Source: Desulfobulbaceae bacterium BRH_c16a
Lineage (GTDB): Bacteria > Desulfobacterota > Desulfobulbia > Desulfobulbales > Desulfocapsaceae
DNA length: 64,000 bases
Direction of reading: 5' to 3'
NCBI GenBank assembly: GCA_000961725.1
Contig: LADS01000031.1
Coordinates: 1-64,000, forward strand
Shown in pieces: positions 25,601 through 34,164 of the stretch (position 1 is the stretch's first letter; each line of letters begins with the position of its first letter). A program made the position numbers and the translations under genes. The notes under the pieces are model-generated. The model ran no database searches and was not told the origin of the DNA. It was given only the letters and a program-made list of their open reading frames with translations.

Positions 25601-26133
25601 GCGAGAAGTCGCTTGCCCGGGAGATGGATGAACTCGACATCAAAACTCCGCCCGAATCGAAATGGCGAAGGAAGGCCAAAGAGGCCAAGGAGTACGAGAA
25701 GGCCGCTCGGGAAGCAATGAAAGCCGGCGATCTCGATAAGGCTCTTTTGCTTTCCGACCAGGCCAGGGAACTGTACAGCTCGCTGAAAAGCGGGGCAGGC
25801 AGCATCACTGCGGAACAGGCAAGACGGACGGCCCTGCGCGGGATCGGATCGACCGGAGAGCTGGGGATTGATATCGCCGGCAGGCAACAACGCGCCGCCG
25901 CCAAAGAGGCAATGTTTGCCATCCCGCCTGGAGTGGCCGAGCTGTTCGGCGATCTCACCTCCGGGATCCGCGGCAAAATCTCGTCAATAGCAACGGGCCA
26001 GGGCAAGGACCAAGGCAAGGACCAGGTCGCCAAAGTCCATGAACTGAAATTCAAAGACGGCGCCCTGCGCGGCAGTGGGGACGATATGGAAGCATTCTTC
26101 AGAGCCTTGGAGCAGGCGGGGCTAAGCGCATGA
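22624..26133 (+). CDS. Tail tape measure protein
   Basis: 1169 residues, the longest late gene, as expected. The N-terminal part is helical and coiled-coil. Residues ~270-560 carry the TP901-type tape-measure core (YETAMAKVGKVVDGTRQQID, GDAINKLGNTTATNEKSIVE, FLSLGKTPETAATGINAMLN). Hydrophobic segments around 600-720 (ELSGAIVAFVSGAIILNGVK and similar) may enter the host membrane at DNA ejection. Residues ~760-960 are Lys/Glu-rich coiled coil. At roughly 1.5 angstrom per residue the tail would be about 150-180 nm long; this is a family rule of thumb. Confidence 0.92.
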   Translation: MTTASKIVYEIQAAYTGRGEVKQLSDDLKSLKQVESFQAMLDKFKGLNDQFVAAKEKMRGLKAEMAKPGNEAMAGEYEKSVAAVNKLGTAIRKQKDVIDGQRSTMRTAGFDLKNLTGEYDRLKQSINGLSKIQAMRNLLGVKTIGEVRQEMAGLTKVYRDAAAAGTLSSKDQVRALEALRKKQRELYAAIGNPPKMQNARKILGLSGTDAEIKKVKEAYRTLAASGKASMRELTLAKLAMGKRIDELRSKTLSWRDAFDGIGSKSLQIGGAIAGTAFPVREAISYETAMAKVGKVVDGTRQQIDDLGDGLQKMTRRIPMNAAELASIAAAGGSLGLAVGDIQSFVDVAARMGTAFDMTADDAGDAIGKLKNIFNLSIPEVETFGDAINKLGNTTATNEKSIVEVMLRVGGTAQQFGLARDKTAALAAAFLSLGKTPETAATGINAMLNKMQTATMQAGPFQEALEKIGMSAEQMAESVAKDPQKAIEDLLASLAELDKRAQSEVLTGLFGTEYQDDIATLVNGMQTYKDALSQVADASSYAGAMNEEFKKQSETTGNQLILLKNAVLEIVRNIGEGLLPAVQKGAEWLTALLKPIADLTARFPELSGAIVAFVSGAIILNGVKKIFDMLRNAATLFGTESLASFGKVGKGAETLSTGATASFGKIGTSAKSLGTIIRGLGGIFAALAVGWEIGTLLNQFGIVQKGMTTLIYWADRLQLGARKMWRALTGGDTAEIDKNIEIARQAYEERLKEIDKEVAGKNKPKEKAPEQELPPKEELPSDEKKKDDSIDGFTLLELEAMDSWDPDKLTEDRKKALEKWRAERKQEIPAAGPETEIKKELEKEPDSLKEEEKRLEQEKKAAVELEQKKVEIPDAHFEPSLLARERSGQLAREKEKRIAREHEAEDERKKRKEADLVAESFSPAGNDEEWQKSLANAKEYEERMRQVHESVAEAGKDSAEEWVKAQATATENAKSAFQKYADKVRSLQDDIAGREKSLAREMDELDIKTPPESKWRRKAKEAKEYEKAAREAMKAGDLDKALLLSDQARELYSSLKSGAGSITAEQARRTALRGIGSTGELGIDIAGRQQRAAAKEAMFAIPPGVAELFGDLTSGIRGKISSIATGQGKDQGKDQVAKVHELKFKDGALRGSGDDMEAFFRALEQAGLSA

Positions 26134-26522
26134 TGATCACGCTCGATACCATCACCCTGCCGAAAGACCTCTGGTGGGAAGACGAAACGGAATGGACCCC
26201 GGTCGAACAGTCGGTGGAATACTCGACTACCGGTGCGCTCCTGATCGATATTGCCACGAAACAGGCCGGGCGACCTATCACCCTTACCGGCGAAGAAGGC
26301 AAGGCCTGGACTACGAGAAAGACGGTGCTTGATCTTATGGCACTAGCCGCCGTGCCGGGCAAAGAGATGACCCTTGTCATCGGCAGCCGGTCCTTTCAGG
26401 TGATGTTTAGACAGAATGAAAAACCGATCGAGGCGGATCCCGTCTTCCGGACCATTCCGCCGCCGGACGATGAAAAATATTTCTTGAAAGCCCTGCGCTT
26501 TCTGATCCTGTCGGAAAACTAA
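26130..26522 (+). CDS. Minor tail protein (distal tail region)
   Basis: 130 residues, start overlapping the tape measure stop. WWEDETEWTPVEQSVEYSTT, then GRPITLTGEEGKAWTTRKTV and FQVMFRQNEKPIEADPVF form a beta-rich protein. Position immediately after the tape measure fits the first tail-tip (distal tail-like or gpM-like) protein. No clear motif beyond that. Confidence 0.6.
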   Translation: MMITLDTITLPKDLWWEDETEWTPVEQSVEYSTTGALLIDIATKQAGRPITLTGEEGKAWTTRKTVLDLMALAAVPGKEMTLVIGSRSFQVMFRQNEKPIEADPVFRTIPPPDDEKYFLKALRFLILSEN

Positions 26523-26538
26523 GAAGAATGAGAAACAC

Positions 26539-28551
26539 ATGCCGATTTTAACCGAAGATGTAAAACTCATGGCCTCGCAGCGCCTCACCGACAATGACGA
26601 CGGCGGCGGCCGCATGACCGGCGTGGAGATTGTCGACGGCAACGTCAATAACCTCTTTCCGGATATCTCACGCCTTGACCGCGTCTATGGCCGGGTGAGC
26701 CTGCGTAAAGCTTTTGTCTCAGTCCAGACCGCCGATACCGACGCCTATTCCGGCGCTCATGTTATTTTGTCGCTTCCGGCCAAGGATCCGAATGTTTCGG
26801 TCTGCATGTTCTCGACCGGCGATCCGAATGATGAACGGACGGCAGCACGCAACCGCCTTGAATCCTATGTCACGGTCGGCCCCAGGTATCAGGGCTGGCT
26901 CTGGGGTGATCAGCCTGCAGGATCAAGGTCCCTGCTGATGTTCCAGATTAAAGGGACCAAGATCCCCGATATTGGCAGCGTACTCTGTTTGTATAAAGAC
27001 AAGGGCCTGGCCAACGAGGTTCAGCAGTTTGTACGGGTCACAAAGGTTGAAGCAACAAGCGCCGAGTTTAATGCAACTTCTGAAAGCTCTGAATACGGGG
27101 CAACGGCCATGGCCTTCAGGCGCGATATCATCAAGGTGGAGATTGGTGATCCCTTGCGCGATACGTTCCCCGGCGTTGAAATCAGCAAGAACGATTCTCT
27201 GCCAACCAACGTTTATACCACCATAGTTTCCGATGCTTCGAAGTATTACGGGGTAATGCTGCCGACAGAACAGATCACCGCAGGCGACATCGAGATCAAT
27301 GTCGATTCGATTTTCACCCACCTTGTACCGTCCGCCCAGGGCGAAGCGCCGATGGTGGATTTAAATGTCGGTGAGGCCGGGCCGGTTATCGGCAGCGGAT
27401 CAGCGTATAACTTCACGGTTGCCTCCTTTGCCGTCGCGAACAACGCCCAACTCCACTTCGGCAGAGGCATCAAGCCAAAGACTCTGACTGTCATCGGCTC
27501 AACCCACACCTACATCGATGACGGCAACGGGATCCTGATGGCAGGATCAAGCCAGGTTGGAATAGTCGAGTATTCGACCGGCACCGTGACCTTTTCCAAT
27601 ATCAGCGCCGGATATACGGCAAACATGTCGGTATCCGCTGTCGTCGGTGTCGAGGTGCCAAGGGTGCCGAACACCCTTTTTAAATATGTTGAGCTGTCGA
27701 ATCGAGGCTACAACTACACCGCGATCCTGGATCCGCTGCCGATCCCGAAAAGCATCTGGGTCGATTACATGGCCCAGGGCAAATGGTACCGGCTCCGCGA
27801 TAACGGCAACGGCGTCCTCATCCCGGATATCGCAAATACCGGGACCGGGACGGTCAACTATGCGACCGGCAGCATCATCCTTACCTGCGGAGCGCTGCCC
27901 GATGTGGAGACAGCGATCATCTTCAACTGGGCAAACCCGATCGAAACGGTCGACCTGTCCGGAGAGGTATCAATCGACGTTGCGGAGATCAGCCACACGC
28001 TGGCCCATAAGCCTGTCGCCCCAGGCTCATTTACAATGACCTGGCCGGTCGCTGCGGGCGGCACCGGAACGTCTACCGATGATGGTCTCGGGTATCTCAC
28101 TGGAGACGCAACAGGCTGGATCAACTACGCCACCGGCGAGTTTGCCTTCAGGCCGACGGCTCTGCCGGTTGCCGGTGGTGAATACACCATCGACTATGAA
28201 AAATACCCACTGGTGGCCGGGGCGACAACGGCCAACCAAAACGGCCTGTGCACCATCACCCTGCCGCAGACACCGATCAAACCGGGCAGCGTGTCAATCA
28301 ATGCCCTGATCGCTTTTTCCAGTTACCAGCACGTCTATGCTCTGCGCGATGATGGAGCCGGTAATCTCTCCGCACCTGGTTGGGATATCCCGGTGCCGGT
28401 ATCGCACACCTCATGGCCGGGAAACACCAAGGCCAACGGGATCACCGGCACGATTGATTATATCACCGGCGTCTGCCAGTTCGATCTGACCAATGTTGAA
28501 GGTCTGGAGACCTGGCAAGAGCCGTATACTTTTAGAATTTGCGCAGGGTAA
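26539..28551 (+). CDS. Large tail-tip protein with repeated beta modules
   Basis: 670 residues. The N-terminal ~230 residues are unique. Residues ~270-670 contain at least four similar modules, each with a PGS[VI]-like strand and the signature G-x-[IV]-[DNE]-Y-x-T-G: VGIVEYSTGTVTF, GTVNYATGSIILT, GWINYATGEFAFRP and GTIDYITGVCQF. Similar modules recur in the next gene and, more faintly, in the tail tube insert, suggesting duplication within the tail region. Structural virion role is inferred from position; family not recognised. Confidence 0.55.
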   Translation: MPILTEDVKLMASQRLTDNDDGGGRMTGVEIVDGNVNNLFPDISRLDRVYGRVSLRKAFVSVQTADTDAYSGAHVILSLPAKDPNVSVCMFSTGDPNDERTAARNRLESYVTVGPRYQGWLWGDQPAGSRSLLMFQIKGTKIPDIGSVLCLYKDKGLANEVQQFVRVTKVEATSAEFNATSESSEYGATAMAFRRDIIKVEIGDPLRDTFPGVEISKNDSLPTNVYTTIVSDASKYYGVMLPTEQITAGDIEINVDSIFTHLVPSAQGEAPMVDLNVGEAGPVIGSGSAYNFTVASFAVANNAQLHFGRGIKPKTLTVIGSTHTYIDDGNGILMAGSSQVGIVEYSTGTVTFSNISAGYTANMSVSAVVGVEVPRVPNTLFKYVELSNRGYNYTAILDPLPIPKSIWVDYMAQGKWYRLRDNGNGVLIPDIANTGTGTVNYATGSIILTCGALPDVETAIIFNWANPIETVDLSGEVSIDVAEISHTLAHKPVAPGSFTMTWPVAAGGTGTSTDDGLGYLTGDATGWINYATGEFAFRPTALPVAGGEYTIDYEKYPLVAGATTANQNGLCTITLPQTPIKPGSVSINALIAFSSYQHVYALRDDGAGNLSAPGWDIPVPVSHTSWPGNTKANGITGTIDYITGVCQFDLTNVEGLETWQEPYTFRICAG

Positions 28552-28560
28552 GGGAGAATC

Positions 28561-30189
28561 ATGGGCACAGCAATAGGATCGGCCTTCGGGTTTTGCTCCA
28601 AAAATATTCAGTATTACGACAAGGAGACGCGGATCATTGCCTGGGCGGACTCCTTCGTCGGGCAGGTTAATTTTTCCTACTCACTGACGGCTGCTGGGGC
28701 GGAAACAGCCGACGAGATCATCCCGGCTAAACCCTTTGTCATCAACCTGCTCGAGAACCATGTCGGCTACACCATCCTACCCGGATCGGTTTCCTTCTCG
28801 TGGAGCGGGGTCCGGTATGTTGACCGCCTCGGCAAGCTCTATCGCAATGTCGACCCGAAAACAGGGTTTGGTGTTGAGGCCGGAACGATCGATTATTCAA
28901 CCGGCGTGGCAACGCTCACCGTTTATGACGGTGGCAGCAATACCATTATCGTTCATTCTCTCTCTGCCAGAATCGGCAGACAGTTGCTGACCGATGCCAC
29001 CTTCCGGACACCCGGCGCACCGCTTCGCCCCGGCTCGATCTCGATCAGCGGCGTGGCCCTGGACGGTACAGCCGTTTCCGGCACCAGCAACTTTGATGGT
29101 TCTATCTCCGGCTCACTGGTAGGCGGTGTGGTTGATTATGAAAAAGGCATCGTCTGGTTGAAGTTCGGGCAATGGGTAACCGATGACGGCTCATACTTTG
29201 ATGAGCCCTGGTATCACGAAGATGACGTAAGAGACGGCAAGACCTTCAAGCCGGTGCCGGTCTTTGCCGACAGCCTCACCTATGCCTGCGTGGTTTATTC
29301 GTATATTCCGCTTAACGCCGATCTGATCGGCCTTGATCCTGTTCGGCTGCCGAGTGACGGCCGGGTGCCGATCGTCAGAACCGGCGATGTCGTTGTCATT
29401 CACAACACCCAGACCACACAGCTTGCCAATCCCCTGTCGGCTGGGCAGGTACTGACCCTGCCGAGAGAAAACATCGTCCATGTCGAGTTATATGATTCCT
29501 CCGAGCCGATTCCGGTTCGGGTGCCGTCAACGCTCTACAACTGGGATAAAGACGCGCAAAAACTCACCATGGCGGATCCGCTCGATCTGAGCGAATACAC
29601 CCAGCCGCTTATCGCCATGCACCGGATCGAAGACATGTCTCTTGTCTCCGGTGTCCAGATCAACGGCCAGATCATCGTCGGGTCAGGCCTCACCAACAAT
29701 TACCCGGTGCAAGGCACCTATGTCTCTTCCGCTCTTTTATACGGGGATCTGCAGGCCAGAGCCTACGGCCTGTTCGATCAGAAAACCTGGACTTCTGTCT
29801 GGTCGAACAACCTTATCGGCGATGCCACCAACGCCTCATACAATGAGGTCAACTATCCGCTGATCGTCACCAACGCAGGCGGGATCAATGGCAGGTGGTG
29901 CCTGAAATTCACCGACGAAACAGCCTTCGACATCATCGAAGAAAAGCTCGGGATCATCGGCAGCGGCTATATCACCCAGGACTGCGCGCCAATCAATCCG
30001 GCAACCAATCAACCGTATTTCTTCATCGACTATCGCGGCTGGGGTTCAGGCTGGGCGGCAAATAATGCTCTCCGGTTCAACACCGATGGCCCGATCGGCC
30101 CCTTGTGGATTGCGAGAACCACCTTGCAGGGACCGGTCACTGAGCCGAATGATCAATTTACCATTCAGATACGAGGAGATGCGGAATAA
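28561..30189 (+). CDS. Tail-tip protein with the same beta modules
   Basis: 542 residues. Modules GTIDYSTGVATLTVYDGG and GGVVDYEKGIVWLKFGQWV match those of the preceding protein. The following SLTYACVVYSYIPLNADLIG and GQVLTLPRENIVHVELYDSS parts are unrelated beta-rich sequence. The C-terminus ends with PNDQFTIQIRGD. It overlaps the next start by one base, so the two are coupled. Likely part of the tail tip or a side fibre; no catalytic motif was seen. Confidence 0.5.
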   Translation: MGTAIGSAFGFCSKNIQYYDKETRIIAWADSFVGQVNFSYSLTAAGAETADEIIPAKPFVINLLENHVGYTILPGSVSFSWSGVRYVDRLGKLYRNVDPKTGFGVEAGTIDYSTGVATLTVYDGGSNTIIVHSLSARIGRQLLTDATFRTPGAPLRPGSISISGVALDGTAVSGTSNFDGSISGSLVGGVVDYEKGIVWLKFGQWVTDDGSYFDEPWYHEDDVRDGKTFKPVPVFADSLTYACVVYSYIPLNADLIGLDPVRLPSDGRVPIVRTGDVVVIHNTQTTQLANPLSAGQVLTLPRENIVHVELYDSSEPIPVRVPSTLYNWDKDAQKLTMADPLDLSEYTQPLIAMHRIEDMSLVSGVQINGQIIVGSGLTNNYPVQGTYVSSALLYGDLQARAYGLFDQKTWTSVWSNNLIGDATNASYNEVNYPLIVTNAGGINGRWCLKFTDETAFDIIEEKLGIIGSGYITQDCAPINPATNQPYFFIDYRGWGSGWAANNALRFNTDGPIGPLWIARTTLQGPVTEPNDQFTIQIRGDAE

Positions 30190-31145
30190 TGGCGGCCCCG
30201 ATAGTTTACAGATGGGATGACGGCAATGCTCCGGTACTTGCAGGGGCTTTAGGGTACACCTTAGTGCAGCTACTTAAAGCATGTCTGGTGGATGGCTATG
30301 GTAGTAAAGCAGCTGCTGGATGGACAATGCCATATGATGACGGCACCGTTAATCCACGTATAGGGGTTTTCCGCAACAACCCCGTGACTGGGACGGGGAG
30401 ATACCTGCAAGTCAACTCGACAGCACTTGCCACTTCGATTGTGCAGGGATACGAGGATATGACCGATCATATTACTGGTGTCAATAAATTCTCAAACACA
30501 ACCCTGTATTCAATGGAAAGCACTGCCGCCAATACCACTGCAAGGCCCTGGGTTTTAATAGCCGACGACAGGTTTTTCATTCTGACCGTATGGCCTAATG
30601 TAACAGCGGGTAGCTTTAATCCAGCGGCAAACTGCGTAAGCAGTACTACCAATTCAATAAAGGCACTTTTCTTTGGCGATGGAATACCGATAAGAGGCGA
30701 CGATACTAATTTTTGCATGTTGGGGGCCGAGACTTCTACTTATTATTACTGGAGCAGAAATCTCTATTTTGGCAACCATACAAGCACCACTAATGTCCAC
30801 AACGGGGTGTCACGAAACTCGTTAGGCACGTATGGCCCGTTTCAGCCGCAAATCGCAAATACAGGCCCATGTGCTGGCACTGATCATGGGGGGGTTTCCC
30901 AAGGATTTACGCTGGCAACCTATGGGTATATGTTTGCCCGTCCATACGTAAACGAGGGAGCGGCGTACACCATGCGGGGATACCTTCCCGGTCTATGGTT
31001 TCCGTGCAATACCCCCACGGTGTTCCCATACTTATCTGAGGTCACCTATGGCGGGAGGACATTTCTGATTTTTGGTGGGATGCAGGGGAGTGCTCAGTAT
31101 GTCCAATCATGGGCGGTTGAAATTACAACAGGTTGGCGAGAATGA
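30189..31145 (+). CDS. Phage virion protein, probable tail-tip/receptor-region protein
   Basis: 318 residues. The start VYRWDDGNAPVLAGALGYTL with LLKACLVDGYG, and ARPWVLIADDRFFILTVWPN further on, belongs to a family I recall from several siphovirus tail clusters without known enzymatic activity. The DNA is distinctly more AT-rich than the flanking tail genes (30.2-31.4 kb) and uses different codons, suggesting recent exchange as is common for host-recognition genes. It ends in an ATGA overlap with the next small gene. Confidence 0.6.
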   Translation: MAAPIVYRWDDGNAPVLAGALGYTLVQLLKACLVDGYGSKAAAGWTMPYDDGTVNPRIGVFRNNPVTGTGRYLQVNSTALATSIVQGYEDMTDHITGVNKFSNTTLYSMESTAANTTARPWVLIADDRFFILTVWPNVTAGSFNPAANCVSSTTNSIKALFFGDGIPIRGDDTNFCMLGAETSTYYYWSRNLYFGNHTSTTNVHNGVSRNSLGTYGPFQPQIANTGPCAGTDHGGVSQGFTLATYGYMFARPYVNEGAAYTMRGYLPGLWFPCNTPTVFPYLSEVTYGGRTFLIFGGMQGSAQYVQSWAVEITTGWRE

Positions 31146-31450
31146 GCATAAATATCAATGATGAGCTGCTTATACTACCAGCTCCATATAGTCTTGCCCC
31201 CCGCACGGATCGCCATGTCCTTGGCGGGTCTGTTAGCGTAGATGGCGTCGCTACTGCATTGCAGCGTGTAGCAGTTTTTCACCGTTACACTCTAAATCTT
31301 ATTGCGATCACAAGGTCTTTGCCAGACGGATCATGGAAGATAGACGGAATACAAGAATACGGCGAAAGAGATTTGCTCGTCTTGGCTATTGACGACACAG
31401 GGGCGTATAATTCCGAAGTTGCCGATCATATTTCACAGGTAACGGCATGA
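31142..31450 (+). CDS. Small beta-sandwich phage protein
   Basis: 102 residues from ATG 31142. The sequence GGSVSVDGVATALQRVAVFH, TLNLIAITRSLPDGSWKIDG and RDLLVLAIDDTGAYNSEVAD is the pattern of carboxypeptidase-regulatory-like beta-sandwich domains found in tail proteins. It shares the AT-rich composition of the preceding gene and probably moved with it. It may sit on the virion surface next to the receptor-binding protein. Confidence 0.55.
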   Translation: MSININDELLILPAPYSLAPRTDRHVLGGSVSVDGVATALQRVAVFHRYTLNLIAITRSLPDGSWKIDGIQEYGERDLLVLAIDDTGAYNSEVADHISQVTA

Positions 31451-31451
31451 T

Positions 31452-33491
31452 ATGGCCTATGATCCGCAGATCGGCTCAAACATCATTCTGGCCCTGTCCG
31501 GAGCCTACGTTCCGCCTGATGGCGCACACATCGTTTTCGGCGAACCGATATCGGGCACACCCATCACCGTCCACTTTGACCTGCAAGGAGCAGTCAGCAA
31601 TCAGAGACTGCTGTCTGCAGACAGCCTGGCGGCAATCGGCAATGCGCTATCAGCCTTCTTTGATACTAAAGCGACAATCACCACTTATGCCAGGATCACG
31701 GCAGATTTCGACGTCAAAGCTACAGTCAGCAATATCAGGGCAATATCGACAGATACCAGCACGGCAATCACCGTCACTGTTCAACCGGCAAAGCCTGATT
31801 TCGATGTTCCCTGGGGAGAGTTCCCTGCTCTCGACAATCGGGCGAAATCAGGCTGGAAGGATTGTCGGCAACTCACAACCTCAATCGGAATGGGCTGGAT
31901 CAAACGGCTTATTGTCGAGGCCAAAACTTCGGCGAGCTGGATTGACAAAGGCGCAAAAGATAATTCAAAGCGTGCGTCTTGGAATGATTGTCCCAAGAAA
32001 ATCAACCGAAGCACCAACTCGCGATGGCGAGACAAGACGGCAGCCGATCATGACAGGAATATATCTTGGAGTCTGCTCAATGCAATCGATGTGGATCACG
32101 GCAGTAAAAGCATTTCGCCGCCTGCAAAAGAAGTTTTCATCTCGATACTTCATGATGCCAAAAGGATCCTCGATCTTGGAGCTATTGACATCCCCTGGGG
32201 AAACCCTCCGCCGAAAGACAAGTTGCACCGAACCGTCTGGGGCAAGGAATATTATCAGGAGATCTGCTGGCGGCGCTATGAACCGCAGCCGGGCAACAGC
32301 CTCGATTTCAATATTCATGTACCGATCACCCTGGTCGATGATGGTGACAACATTCGGTTCCGTTTTGACCAGTTCACCTATGACCGTCGGTGCAGCCATC
32401 GCGAGCCTTCAGGCTGGCGCGATGCCTATTTTTACATCAAGCCTGGCGTTATTCCGACCGGCCCCTGGGCCTCGGTGTATACCATGCTAAACACCGCGTA
32501 TCTTACCCGGCTGCCGGAGAGGACGCCGATCGATATCACCGGAATGACCATCGGCACCGACTGGGATAGTCTCTACTGGACGCTCAAGGCAAATATCGGC
32601 AGCGACGCCAGCCTTGCCCTCCTGGAGCCGACCGAAGAAGGGCCGATCCTGGTCGAGGCGGCGATCAACGGCCACCTCTGGAAGTTCCAGGTCGACCGCT
32701 GGGCAAAGGGCGAGGCCTTCGGCAACAGGAGACGGTCGATTGACGGCCGCTCGATCTCCGCCCAGCTCGGCACACCGATGGCGGAAATCAGGACGTACAC
32801 GGAGGCCGAGGCCAGAACCGCCCAGCAGCTCATGGCCTACGAACTGGAGAATACCGGCTGGAGCGTATCCTTCCAGGGGCTCGATGACTGGCTGGTCCCG
32901 GCAAATATCCACTGCTACCAGGACCAAACCCCGATGCAGGTAATTAAAGCCATTGTCGATACCTGCCGGGCCATCGTCCAGACCGACATGGTCAATCAGA
33001 CCATCACCATCAAGCCCCGCTACAAGGTTGCACCGTGGCAGCTCGGCAGCGCGGTTCCCGATCTGATGATTCCGGCCTCGATGGCGGCACGAATTGACGG
33101 CGAATGGGATGAACGGCCGTTCTTCAATGCCTGCTTTGTTTCCGGCGAAGCTGGCGGCATCTCGGCCACCGTCACCCGCGAAGGTTCAGCCGGGGATCTG
33201 CTCGCCCCGATGATCACCAATCGGCTGATCACCGCAACCGAAGCGGCGAGATCCCTCGGCATTGCCGTACTCGGCGCATCGGGGAAATGGTCGAAACACC
33301 GGATCGAACTTCCGGTCTTTGCCGCCCCGGCCGTCCCTGGGATCATACAGCCGGGCAGTATCATCGAGTACAACCTCGGAGTATCATCATGGAAGGGCTT
33401 TGTCACTGCCGTTTCGGTTACATCCCCCAGGGGCCGTGATGGCCTGAAGGTAAGACAAACAATCGATGTCGAGAGATATCACGGCAATTAG
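31452..33491 (+). CDS. Tail hub-like protein with N-terminal Trp-repeat region
   Basis: 679 residues. Residues ~115-225 hold spaced Trp motifs about 12-15 residues apart (KSGWKDC, GMGWIK, SASWIDKG, RASWNDC, NSRWRDK, NISWSLL), an unusual repetitive segment. The C-terminal ~320 residues (TPIDITGMTIGTDWDSLYWT, VIKAIVDTCRAIVQTDMVNQ, TITIKPRYKVAPWQLGSAVP) resemble baseplate hub/gp27-like tail proteins. It is the largest protein after the tape measure, a fit for the central tail tip. Confidence 0.6.
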   Translation: MAYDPQIGSNIILALSGAYVPPDGAHIVFGEPISGTPITVHFDLQGAVSNQRLLSADSLAAIGNALSAFFDTKATITTYARITADFDVKATVSNIRAISTDTSTAITVTVQPAKPDFDVPWGEFPALDNRAKSGWKDCRQLTTSIGMGWIKRLIVEAKTSASWIDKGAKDNSKRASWNDCPKKINRSTNSRWRDKTAADHDRNISWSLLNAIDVDHGSKSISPPAKEVFISILHDAKRILDLGAIDIPWGNPPPKDKLHRTVWGKEYYQEICWRRYEPQPGNSLDFNIHVPITLVDDGDNIRFRFDQFTYDRRCSHREPSGWRDAYFYIKPGVIPTGPWASVYTMLNTAYLTRLPERTPIDITGMTIGTDWDSLYWTLKANIGSDASLALLEPTEEGPILVEAAINGHLWKFQVDRWAKGEAFGNRRRSIDGRSISAQLGTPMAEIRTYTEAEARTAQQLMAYELENTGWSVSFQGLDDWLVPANIHCYQDQTPMQVIKAIVDTCRAIVQTDMVNQTITIKPRYKVAPWQLGSAVPDLMIPASMAARIDGEWDERPFFNACFVSGEAGGISATVTREGSAGDLLAPMITNRLITATEAARSLGIAVLGASGKWSKHRIELPVFAAPAVPGIIQPGSIIEYNLGVSSWKGFVTAVSVTSPRGRDGLKVRQTIDVERYHGN

Positions 33492-33499
33492 AGGCGTAA

Positions 33500-33915
33500 A
33501 TGATCCAACTGACAAAAGACAACACCGCGACTCCGGATGCATACTCCTCCGGCGACGGATCCGATCCGGTGCCGTATCGTTTACCCTCAACGGCACCGGC
33601 ATCCCTTCGACAGTCACGGCAAGCCCGGCAACTGACCTTTTCATCTGGGCGAGCGATGATACCGGCAGCATCGACAGCTATTCAAATATAGAGGTGGCAA
33701 TCACCGGCGCAGATGCCGGGATCGTTTGGGAATTGAGTGAAGACGGCTTAGCCGGGTGGGCGGAATCTATTGTTCTGCCAAATATGGACGTATCAGCCAC
33801 TGATCAAACCGCGCAGATATTTGCCCGGGCGACTGCAGCCAATGACGGTTCGATTGAAACAGCGAACTATGTAACGGCCAAGATCACCATAAACGCGATT
33901 GAGAATCCGGCGTAA
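33500..33915 (+). pseudogene. Tail protein gene split by a -1 frameshift
   Basis: ATG 33500 has a good ribosome site (GAGG at 33491) and starts MIQLTKDNTATPDAYSSGDG, then SDPV. That frame soon turns into Arg/Ser-rich noise and stops at 33691. The natural-looking continuation (VSFTLNGTGIPSTVTASPAT ... NAIENPA) lies in the -1 frame and runs to 33915. The change point is near 33565-33575, with no obvious slippery heptamer. Either one base was lost, the assembly is wrong there, or a non-canonical frameshift is used. The combined product (~138 residues) would be a beta-rich tail protein. Confidence 0.6.
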
Positions 33916-33932
33916 GAATCCGAGGCACCACT

Positions 33933-34163
33933 ATGGCAACTAATTTATGGGCAAGATTCAAGCGCCTGCTGCCCGGCAGTCCGATGATCGTAGTCACTGT
34001 GATCTCGGTCAACTCCGACGGTACAAGCACGGTGACCACATCCGGCGGCGGCGCCATGCGGGTCCTGGGGACCACCGTTGCCGCCCCGAAAAAAGCCTAT
34101 GTCAAAGACGGGGCGATCATTGGTGAAGCCCCAAACCTGCAACATTTTGAGATTGAGGTGTGA
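33933..34163 (+). CDS. Small beta-rich tail protein
   Basis: 76 residues. PMIVVTVISVNSDGTSTVTT then SGGGAMRVLGTTVAAPKKAY and VKDGAIIGEAPNLQHFEIEV form an OB-like short beta-protein, as in small tail-tip or spike base proteins. Its position at the end of the tail operon supports a structural role. No motif allows a firmer call. Confidence 0.5.
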   Translation: MATNLWARFKRLLPGSPMIVVTVISVNSDGTSTVTTSGGGAMRVLGTTVAAPKKAYVKDGAIIGEAPNLQHFEIEV

Positions 34164-34164
34164 A

